This document shows positions 15,676 to 22,138 of a DNA stretch of 22,138 bases, piece by piece. Position 1 is the first letter of the stretch. Each line of letters begins with the position of its first letter. Source of the stretch: an uncultured Ruminococcus sp. (GTDB lineage: Bacteria > Bacillota > Clostridia > Oscillospirales > Ruminococcaceae). Under the pieces are notes generated by a model, which saw only the letters and a list, made by a program, of their open reading frames with translations, searched no databases and had not been told where the DNA came from. The DNA is taken from positions 1-22,138 of the forward strand of contig CALANW010000152.1 of assembly GCA_937926145.1 (NCBI GenBank). Reading direction: 5' to 3'. Position numbers and translations under genes: made by a program.

Positions 15676-18600
15676 AAAGCAATTCCTCTCCAATTAGATT
15701 AGCTAATGTGTCTCTATATAATGAATCTTCTTTTGGTGAATGAGTATCTACACTAAAGTCATAACCACAACAATAAAATTTCAAACCATCATAAATATTG
15801 CCTTTCTCATATAAACATTGATGAAGCTTTGCCGTACCCATAGTTATATTAATAAATGGCTTGTCTAATAATGGTTGAATTTTTTCAAATCGATCGGCTA
15901 CATTTTTTTGCTGGCTATTTAAAAATGTATCATTAACATCATTGGTCAGTATATTTTTTGAAAATGCATAATCAATAATTGCGTCAACATTTGATCCATT
16001 TCCATAATACGTTCCCCTAGTGTCATTAGATTTAAACTTGCAATATCCATCCACATACATAACAGATATTTGCATATATCCAATCACATCATTTGTACTT
16101 TTGTAACCCGTATAGTTATATTTATTAAAATTGTCATCTAGTGTTGTAGTGCAACTTGATTCGTGTGCACAAATCGCCATAACCATTAGCGGATCAGTTA
16201 ATGGAATATTTTCATTTCCATTAGCTATTTCACATAACGTATATATATACTTTTGCTCATCTTTCGTCAAATTTAATATTTGCGGACCATATCCACCAGA
16301 ACGACCAATATATGTAATTGGATAATAGAATTTGTTAAAATAATACTCACCTTCTTCTTGATAAAATGCTGGGTGTGGTTTAGAAGAAAGCGGCCATTTA
16401 TCCGCTACCTTATAATACCCCGTAGGTTGATATTTGCCTGTTATGCCGTCAAAAAATCCGTCATCGTCGCTATCAGCTTTGGTAGGATCAGAATTAATTG
16501 GAAGAATACGCCAATCGTCTTTATCTATAACGCCTGCAGCAGTAGCATATCTCATCAACTTATCTGGAACATTCTCCGTATAAGACTTCCAATTATCCGA
16601 GCTCAAAATTTGTGCAATTGTCGGTAAATTATTGGTTTTAATTATATACTTTCCATTCTTCTTTTCAAGTCTTTGACTATTTATCTCTGCATATTTAGCT
16701 ACTAATTCAATATTAACTTCATCCCAATCTGACAATCCATCTTCATCAGAATCAATTAAACTGCCTTCGCATAGTCTCGCCTTGAGGTTAATATCTCCAA
16801 CTAAACCAGTAGACAAAATAACCTTAAATTTCGTACCATTTCCGTAGCCGCATATCTCAATAACATTTTTCTTAATAGTATCAGCTTTTGTTGTTTTACG
16901 ATCATTGTTATTCTCCGCAGCATTCAATGTCATAACCTGAACCTCTGAAGTACTATCGGAATAGAAAATGCCCTTTGAAGCATCAACAAGTTTACGCACA
17001 TAAGAATTTTCCTTAGCTGTTCCATTCGGACAGATAACACTGACATTTATTCGGTAAGCCTGTTCGTCATTTTCATCAGTATATGCGCTCTCCTCAACAG
17101 TCCGAATAAGCTGCTTGGAATCATTTACACTGCCGACAATATTATCATCATTTGCTATGTGATACATTGTTATGATATTTTTATCAATTTCTTCAGCCTT
17201 GCAGCTTCTGTCGCAAAGATTGATCATATAATTTGAAGCGTGAACAAGATCGTATGCAACCGACTTTTTGGGCATCGACATACCATCAATAGCCGCTTTA
17301 GCTTCTTCATAACTTGTGAAATAATTATTGCCGTCTTTATCCATAAGCAAATTATCCTTCGCTCTGAAACTCATTCCCATTTCCTGATAGTACACGTATA
17401 CCTTAACATCGGTATATCTGTCAAAAGCGTCCTCGGCAATAGCTTTCATATCAGATTTTACGCTGTCAAAGCTGCTCTCATCGGAAATATATCTTGTATC
17501 AAGACAGAAAGCGATATTTGCGGATTTAACTTCATCATCTTCTTCATAATAATTGCCCGGCTCAAGGTTTTCAAGATAATTTATCCACATTTCCATGTCC
17601 ATAAGGCAGTATGTACCAAGCTCGTCAACATGGGTATAGACTGTCTTTGTTTCTTCGTCATAAAAAGTTTCGATAGGCAGCAGGATATTGTTGTCCTCAA
17701 AATACTTGAACACCTGAAGTCTCTTTATTCCATTGAATTCGGGTTCGTCAGCGTATACGCCAAGCTTGTTGCCAACCGCAGAATCATCAAGCTTAAACTT
17801 AATAACGACATCGGTAACAGAAAGTCCATCACTGTAAGAAAGCTCAGGAACAACGCCAAGTACAGCGTCATTCTGGAGAATTGAATAGGAGTAACCGCTT
17901 TCACCTGCGGACAAGTTGTTTTTCGCTACGCCTGCCGCTGTAATTTCAACAGAAACGGTGTATGGGTTATCTTCAATAGTGTTTATGTAATCAAGAGCAG
18001 AGCTGTCCTCGCCGACTGTCTGCTTTGTTGTGTATTCATTATCGGGATAGCCGTTTGTTGCAGGATTATTAGGGTCAAGACCAAGCTCAATTTCATCTCC
18101 ATCGGATACTTTATCTCCGTCTGTATCATATTTCAGAGGATCTGTATTGTGGATTTTAACTTCATCATAGTCGGAAAGCCCGTCATAATCGGTGTCCTTG
18201 CTGAACGGATCTGTTCCAAGCTCGTATTCCTCAAGGTTTGTCAGACGATCCTTGTCAAAATCCTCATCGGCGTCAGATATCCCATTGTCGTCGCTGTCAG
18301 CTTTTTTAGGGTCTGTTCCGAGAGTAAAGTATTCATAACCATCAGGCAGACCGTCACCGTCAGTATCCGCATTGTACCTATCCGTGCCGATCTCTTTTTC
18401 AAGATAATCGGGTAGACCGTCTTCATCACTGTCAATTTCAGGATCAATTTCAAAATCAAATTCCATAGGAATAACGATACCTGTAAGCTTAAAATTACTA
18501 AAAACAACTTCTGTTTTTGTTTCGCTTTCCTGCTCAATCACAGTTGCAGGCTCTGTAACTGTTTCTCTTTCAGTTACAAATTCACTTTCAGAAATGGATT

Positions 18601-19408
18601 CTGTTTCACTTTCTCCAACTGCAATATCAGTTTCCGAAACATCTGTAACAACAGTTGTTTCAGCTGCCGGCTCTGTTGCAGGTGCAGATGTTTCAATAAC
18701 ATCAGATCCGGCTTCTTCATCAAGCTTTCTTCCGCTGAAATTGAAGCTTGCTGAGTCTCCTGCAGCGATAACATAGTTGTTTTCGGCATTCTTTACCTTA
18801 AAGCTGCCGTTGTTGTTTTCAAGCAGCTTGCCATTCCAGAGATTATCAATTGATGCATTGCCGTCAAAGTTAAGCTGCCAAGCATTAATATCATTATCAG
18901 AAAGATTTTCGATTACTATTTCCGCCTGATATGTATCGCCGTAATCTCCTGTTATGTTATAGTATACATTGTATCCCTCAGTTATGTCAACCCTTTCCGC
19001 ACAGTTAACAATATTCTGAGGAATTTTGAATTTATCGCCTGTAAGGGTATATCCAAAGTTTGTCGACTGACCGGGAGCAAGCTCATCGTTGTAGCCTGCA
19101 CTGCTGAGAATATATTCTGTTCCCTGATGTCCGTATATCTTAGCATTCCATAAGCCGCCGATCTCTCCAAAAGCATTGTAGCCCATAGCCCAGCCTGAAA
19201 GAACATCATCACCTGTGTTTGTAATGGTTACTTCAATATTCTGATTTCCCGTCCATTCATTTTTGATGGTATATTCAACGGTATATCCGTCATGAGTATA
19301 TACTTTAGACCCGCTCTCCGCAGAAACGGGAACTGCTGTTGCTGTTATATTCAGCATAAGCATTGCACTCATTGTCAGAGCGGTTACTCTTTTGCTTTCC
19401 TTTTTCAT
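15581..19408 (-). CDS. Exported CBM2-TSP3-VWA-TSP3-lytic transglycosylase protein
   Basis: A 1275-residue secreted protein. ATG 19408 follows CAGGAGG and gives a signal peptide (cleavage near VSA-ES, residue 30). An upstream in-frame start at 19447 would overlap the previous gene and is rejected. Order: two CBM2-like beta domains (about 38-125 and 143-225; W52, W73, W87, W177, W191); Thr/Glu linker (235-302); six TSP3-type calcium loops such as DTDGDGLPD (326-440); a beta region (475-605); a VWA-like domain (628-830) lacking a clear DxSxS metal site; two more calcium loops (886, 979); and a C-terminal domain with HESSC (E1083) and GYMQI (1110-1114), the signature of SLT lytic transglycosylases. 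It probably cleaves peptidoglycan outside the cell. The part before about base 16900 in coordinates is much more AT-rich than the rest. Confidence 0.88.
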   Translation of the reverse strand: MKKESKRVTALTMSAMLMLNITATAVPVSAESGSKVYTHDGYTVEYTIKNEWTGNQNIEVTITNTGDDVLSGWAMGYNAFGEIGGLWNAKIYGHQGTEYILSSAGYNDELAPGQSTNFGYTLTGDKFKIPQNIVNCAERVDITEGYNVYYNITGDYGDTYQAEIVIENLSDNDINAWQLNFDGNASIDNLWNGKLLENNNGSFKVKNAENNYVIAAGDSASFNFSGRKLDEEAGSDVIETSAPATEPAAETTVVTDVSETDIAVGESETESISESEFVTERETVTEPATVIEQESETKTEVVFSNFKLTGIVIPMEFDFEIDPEIDSDEDGLPDYLEKEIGTDRYNADTDGDGLPDGYEYFTLGTDPKKADSDDNGISDADEDFDKDRLTNLEEYELGTDPFSKDTDYDGLSDYDEVKIHNTDPLKYDTDGDKVSDGDEIELGLDPNNPATNGYPDNEYTTKQTVGEDSSALDYINTIEDNPYTVSVEITAAGVAKNNLSAGESGYSYSILQNDAVLGVVPELSYSDGLSVTDVVIKFKLDDSAVGNKLGVYADEPEFNGIKRLQVFKYFEDNNILLPIETFYDEETKTVYTHVDELGTYCLMDMEMWINYLENLEPGNYYEEDDEVKSANIAFCLDTRYISDESSFDSVKSDMKAIAEDAFDRYTDVKVYVYYQEMGMSFRAKDNLLMDKDGNNYFTSYEEAKAAIDGMSMPKKSVAYDLVHASNYMINLCDRSCKAEEIDKNIITMYHIANDDNIVGSVNDSKQLIRTVEESAYTDENDEQAYRINVSVICPNGTAKENSYVRKLVDASKGIFYSDSTSEVQVMTLNAAENNNDRKTTKADTIKKNVIEICGYGNGTKFKVILSTGLVGDINLKARLCEGSLIDSDEDGLSDWDEVNIELVAKYAEINSQRLEKKNGKYIIKTNNLPTIAQILSSDNWKSYTENVPDKLMRYATAAGVIDKDDWRILPINSDPTKADSDDDGFFDGITGKYQPTGYYKVADKWPLSSKPHPAFYQEEGEYYFNKFYYPITYIGRSGGYGPQILNLTKDEQKYIYTLCEIANGNENIPLTDPLMVMAICAHESSCTTTLDDNFNKYNYTGYKSTNDVIGYMQISVMYVDGYCKFKSNDTRGTYYGNGSNVDAIIDYAFSKNILTNDVNDTFLNSQQKNVADRFEKIQPLLDKPFINITMGTAKLHQCLYEKGNIYDGLKFYCCGYDFSVDTHSPKEDSLYRDTLANLIGEELLYESETENHNYEFITINNVNVKLPKYKWFYEN

Positions 19409-19427
19409 GCTTTTTTCCTCCTGAGTT

Positions 19428-20525
19428 TTATTCTGCGTATGCGCCAATTATCCGTTCGCCAACTTCAAGCTTGACCAGTCCCACATCGACATCCTGGTCA
19501 AGAACATTTATGTAGCGTTTCGCATTGGCATAATCGGCTTTACCATTTTTCCATGGAATTATTTCATATGTTCCATCCGGATAAACAAGAACCATATCCT
19601 TAGCATTTTTAAACAGCGGATATTCGTCAAAATTCGTAATGATTTCATCTTCCGATGGTGTGTATTCAACATTTGTAAGGGTAAAAGTTTCTTTCCAGTA
19701 ATCCTCTGTATAACCCCATTCATCGGGAACAGTTTCGAGTTTAATATAGTAGCCTATTACAGTTTCCATTTTTATATTGGAAAATGTGAAAGAGGACTGT
19801 TGGCTGCAGGCGTGAGAGTAATAGCTGGTAATCGGGCCGTAACCATAACCGTAATCATTTTCAGGGAGCTCATACTTATCAATAACAAGTCTGTCATCGT
19901 CCCATACTGATACTGTATTTTTACTTGCTTCAATTTTTATATGATGTTTCTGATAGGGAGCAGATATGGAATATGAACCCAATAATTTTCCTGTGGAAGC
20001 TATTGTCGAATATTTTCCGTTACGAAAATTATTTACATTTACACCTGTTAAGTGTACAAGCTGCATACCTGACCCTGTTACAAGTACAGCAAAGCCTTGA
20101 AGCATTCCATTTTTTATGGACGAATTAAAAAGGAACCCACCGCTTTCTACCGTATGCCAGCTTGAACTGTCCCTCTGCAAATCGAATGATAATATTTTCC
20201 TTGAATCATTATCATCCTCAACAAACAGAAAATCTTTAAAAGCATCTCTGCTATAACCAATCATTTTAATATTATTGCCTTCATATGTAATATGCCTCGG
20301 CAAAGTAGGAAGATAATAATCACGATAATTATAGTGATCATACGCTGTCCATGCAAAGCTGTCCTGCGCAGTAAGAGTACTGCTGACCTCAAGATACAGG
20401 ACAGGAGCTTCTTCATCGGCATAAGTGTTTATTCCGGCAGCTGATGCCATGCTTACTACCATAGCCAATGCCATTACAGCTGCGGCAATTTTTTTGATTA
20501 CTCTATTTGAAAATATAAATTTCAT
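19428..20525 (-). CDS. Secreted beta-rich protein, lectin/LamG-like
   Basis: A 365-residue exported protein with a long signal peptide (two hydrophobic stretches, cleavage near TYA-DEE, residue 36). The body alternates short beta strands. The segment at about 90-255 (ILSFDLQRDSSSWHTVESGG, later HHIKIEASKNTVSVWDDDR and FTFSNIKME) looks like a concanavalin-type jelly roll of the LamG or glycan-binding kind. The C-terminal 100 residues form a second, smaller domain. No lipobox, sortase motif or catalytic signature was seen. TGGAGG precedes the ATG. The gene stops 19 bases before the large lytic-protein ATG, so they are co-transcribed and may act together at the wall. There is hardly room for a promoter between it and the terminator after agrD. 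Confidence 0.8.
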   Translation of the reverse strand: MKFIFSNRVIKKIAAAVMALAMVVSMASAAGINTYADEEAPVLYLEVSSTLTAQDSFAWTAYDHYNYRDYYLPTLPRHITYEGNNIKMIGYSRDAFKDFLFVEDDNDSRKILSFDLQRDSSSWHTVESGGFLFNSSIKNGMLQGFAVLVTGSGMQLVHLTGVNVNNFRNGKYSTIASTGKLLGSYSISAPYQKHHIKIEASKNTVSVWDDDRLVIDKYELPENDYGYGYGPITSYYSHACSQQSSFTFSNIKMETVIGYYIKLETVPDEWGYTEDYWKETFTLTNVEYTPSEDEIITNFDEYPLFKNAKDMVLVYPDGTYEIIPWKNGKADYANAKRYINVLDQDVDVGLVKLEVGERIIGAYAE

Positions 20526-20557
20526 AGTTTTTCCTCCATTTTTACATTTTTGCTTAT

Positions 20558-20592
20558 AAAAAACGGCGTTTACTATTCAGAAAACGCCGTTT
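20558..20592 (-). terminator. Terminator between agrD and the secreted-protein genes
   Basis: AAACGGCGTTT (20561-20571) and AAACGCCGTTT (20582-20592) form a perfect 11-bp stem with a 10-base loop. On the minus strand it runs into six Ts. It lies 12 bases after the agrD stop and 32 bases before the next ATG, so the secreted-protein genes probably depend on readthrough. Confidence 0.85.
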
Positions 20593-20604
20593 CTCATACC
20601 GAAA

Positions 20605-20748
20605 TCAGAATTTGCGAAGTTTCTTTGCATTTGCCGGAAGCTTTGACTGATGCATATAAAATACGCATGTTGAGTTAACAGTAACCTTAGTAGCTGTAAG
20701 TGCTGCGGATGCTGCCGCCTTGCAAGCCTTTTTCAAAATTTTTTTCAT
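20605..20748 (-). CDS. agrD: AgrD-type cyclic autoinducer peptide precursor
   Basis: A 47-codon gene at ATG 20748 behind GGAGG (8-base spacing). The product has the three AgrD parts: a basic amphipathic helix (KKILKKACKAAASAAL), a signal core NSTCVFYM with a single core cysteine (C28), and a charged tail HQSKLPANAKKLRKF with the conserved proline. AgrB-type proteases cut after the ring residue and form a thiolactone, here predicted C28 to M32. From memory, S. aureus AIP-I is YSTCDFIM and AIP-IV is YSTCYFIM; core and proline spacing (M+6) both match. It lies between a sensor kinase gene and exported-protein genes, each side closed by a terminator, so it is probably a highly expressed single-gene unit. 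No agrB or agrA is in the window. Confidence 0.88.
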   Translation of the reverse strand: MKKILKKACKAAASAALTATKVTVNSTCVFYMHQSKLPANAKKLRKF

Positions 20749-20821
20749 TTTATAATCCTCCGTTTCTATAAATTTTGGGGTAGTGTAAGTTTATCACATA
20801 ATTTGACATTGCACGTAATAA

Positions 20822-20853
20822 TGCAGTGAATTATAGACTCTTTTGCAGTAAAC
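20822..20853. promoter_or_regulatory. 22-bp-spaced direct repeats upstream of agrD, LytTR-like site
   Basis: GCAGTGAAT (20823-20831) and GCAGTAAAC (20845-20853) are direct repeats on the plus strand with a 22-base period. AgrA-type (LytTR) regulators bind paired ACAGTTAAG-like 9-mers with 12-13 bases between; each copy matches six of nine positions and the spacing fits. A TATAAT (minus strand, 20830-20835) lies between the copies, with a poor -35. An imperfect inverted repeat (CATTGCA/TGCAGTG, 20806-20828) overlaps the proximal copy. Which promoter is used is unclear. Confidence 0.45.
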
Positions 20854-20889
20854 TAAGATTTTTTATCATAACAATAATAAATTTAACCA

Positions 20890-20923
20890 TAAAAAATGCA
20901 GTCATCGCAAAAGATAACTGCAT
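20890..20923 (-). terminator. Terminator of the sensor kinase gene
   Basis: On the minus strand ATGCAGT (from 20923) pairs with ACTGCAT (to 20896), the stem being extended by partial pairing inside, and six Ts follow. It lies 38 bases after the kinase stop and separates that transcript from agrD. Confidence 0.8.
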
Positions 20924-20960
20924 CTTTTATTATCCGATTTTTGTAGCTAAAAAATTAATT

Positions 20961-21986
20961 TCACTGACTATCATTCAGATAAAGTATAACTTTTGCCGTA
21001 AATTCAGTTTGATTGTGCTCAAGCCGCAAAACGCCATTGTATTTTTCCAATGCAGTGCGTACATTTTTTATGCCGTATCCATGCGAATCCTTTTCCTTTT
21101 TTGTACTTACAATCGTTCCGTTTCTATACTCAACACAACCGTCATAAGTGTTTGAAATAACAATAAAAAGTCTATTTTTACTGAATTGAAGGCTTATTGA
21201 AACTTTTTTGCCGAACTCGCATTTTTCTACGGCAGTTATTGCATTATCTATCAGATTTCCGAAAAGAGTGACCTCATCGGCAACATCAATATTTATTTGC
21301 TCAGGAATAACTGCATCGACAGATACGTCAATACCAAGACTTTCTTTGTTGCGAAATTTGTAATTTATTATGCTGTCAATAACAATATTTCCTGTATCGC
21401 ATATTATTGTCTGACCGGAAGATTTTTCTGCAAGTTCAAAAATGTAATCTTTTGCCTTTGAATACTCACCTCCGTCTATCAATTCATGCAGAGCAAAAAA
21501 GTGATTTTTCATATCATGCTGCAGCCCTGCAATTTCTTTCGATGTCGTGTGCATAATTTCACACTGATTATAGTAAAGCTCACGTTCCTGATTAATAAGC
21601 TCAGTTTTTATACGCTGCTCATAAGAAAGCGAAAGCGCATCATACAGATAAAAAACTATAACATTTATTGCAAATATAAAAATAATGGAAATTATTGCCG
21701 TACTCTGCTTGGCCTGACCTGTTTCGAAAATTGCAAGAATAAGATATGCAGAAAATGACGGAACAATTATTCCTGAAACGAACAGCATATTGGAAGTGTA
21801 TTTGTGCTCCTTTATATTTTTAAAGCCTCCCGCTAAAACAGAGGCTAAAAATGTGATCAAACTGGCTAAAATATGCCATACAAGCTGTATCTGCTCACTC
21901 CTGTCAGTTATATTTATTTTATTGATTCCTGAAGCAGCAATAAATATAAGCTCTATGACATACATAAACAAATAAATGAAAAACAC
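20961..21986 (-). CDS. AgrC-like GHKL sensor histidine kinase, 5' end uncertain
   Basis: The membrane receptor expected to sense the cyclic peptide. From GTG 21986 it gives 341 residues: four or five hydrophobic helices (to about 117), a coiled linker, the phosphoacceptor motif LQHDMKNHF (H157), the ATP-binding N-box LFGNLIDNAITA (N244, N248) and G-box SHGYGIKNVR (303-305), typical of the agr/HPK10 GHKL class. No ribosome site precedes the GTG. The frame stays open and protein-like upstream to 22100 (a further hydrophobic helix LIWGIPIITFLCNILS, then LYKGSVKKKIS) but has no start codon before the TAA at 22101-22103, so the real N-terminus seems lost or altered. Its partner regulator is not in the window. 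Confidence 0.85.
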   Translation of the reverse strand: MFFIYLFMYVIELIFIAASGINKINITDRSEQIQLVWHILASLITFLASVLAGGFKNIKEHKYTSNMLFVSGIIVPSFSAYLILAIFETGQAKQSTAIISIIFIFAINVIVFYLYDALSLSYEQRIKTELINQERELYYNQCEIMHTTSKEIAGLQHDMKNHFFALHELIDGGEYSKAKDYIFELAEKSSGQTIICDTGNIVIDSIINYKFRNKESLGIDVSVDAVIPEQINIDVADEVTLFGNLIDNAITAVEKCEFGKKVSISLQFSKNRLFIVISNTYDGCVEYRNGTIVSTKKEKDSHGYGIKNVRTALEKYNGVLRLEHNQTEFTAKVILYLNDSQ

Positions 21987-22138
21987 CGATGATATTTTCT
22001 TTTTTACTGAGCCTTTATATAAAGCTGCAATAAAAGAAAGTGACAGAATGTTGCATAAAAATGTTATAATCGGAATACCCCATATTAGAGCCTGTTCACA
22101 TTAAAATAGCATCAAAAATCATAGCTAAGGTAAGGTTA
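21987..22138 (-). other. Severed 5' end of the kinase gene and possible mobile-element edge
   Basis: Bases 21987-22091 continue the kinase frame and encode its first membrane helix. Beyond this the coding look ends abruptly: the plus strand reads GAGCCTGTTCACATTAAAAT from 22088 and the kinase frame meets TAA. A gagcctgttcaca-like edge resembles insertion-sequence ends, but only one end is visible, with no transposase and no target duplication in view. Confidence 0.35.

Noticed and set aside
17240..17884. Long open frame on the plus strand (214 codons) opposite the exoprotein gene
   Set aside because: Lies wholly antisense to a gene with clear domains; Phe/Ile/Cys-rich product with no family and no ribosome site. 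It is a codon-usage shadow.
18140..18440. Regular DNA repeats in the exoprotein gene, CRISPR-like at first sight
   Set aside because: Spacing follows the TSP3 DxDxDG codons; units are diverged and coding, with no constant repeat/spacer pattern.

Overview
The window reads as a low-to-mid GC Firmicutes sequence, most like a gut Ruminococcus-type Clostridia. This is inferred from strong GGAGG ribosome sites, Thr/Glu-rich secreted linkers, CBM2-like modules, DxDxDG calcium repeats, an agr-type peptide and a Tn1549/C. difficile-type conjugation module. All supported genes lie on the minus strand, so transcription runs from the window end toward base 1.

Bases 1-12700 hold the transfer module of an integrative conjugative element (or related plasmid). 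In transcription order it has an extended -10 promoter (about 12691), a lipoprotein, a very long PcfB/DUF3801-like protein, the VirD4/TraG coupling ATPase, a 52-residue protein, a terminator, a Maff2-type small membrane protein, a VirB6/TrbL-like channel protein, an orphan C5-cytosine methyltransferase, PrgI, VirB4 with an unusual acidic N-terminal tail and membrane anchor, and the start of a further protein that runs off the window. Most gene junctions are tight (TGATG, TAGTG, TAA-ATG). Three of the genes carry the same 17-bp palindrome in the same reading frame. Relaxase and integrase are not in view.

Bases 12877-22100 hold a different module: an agr-like quorum-sensing system followed by secreted proteins. 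A GHKL sensor kinase (5' end apparently damaged) ends at a terminator. A 47-codon agrD gene follows, whose predicted signal NSTCVFYM resembles staphylococcal AIP-I/IV. After a second terminator come a secreted beta-rich protein and a 1275-residue exported protein: two CBM2-like domains, TSP3-type calcium repeats, a VWA-like domain, more calcium repeats and a C-terminal lytic-transglycosylase-like domain. Its last 95 bases overlap the first of two lipoprotein genes. A frameshifted small gene and a perfect hairpin lie between the lipoprotein genes.

The most interesting reading is a cell-density-controlled wall-lytic effector beside a conjugation machine. The effector's C-terminal part and the genes after it are clearly more AT-rich than its N-terminal part. 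With the overlap and the gene remnant, this resembles a polymorphic-toxin locus in which a swapped lytic tip is followed by candidate immunity lipoproteins. That interpretation is inference; the domain order, overlap, composition change and agrD gene are directly visible.
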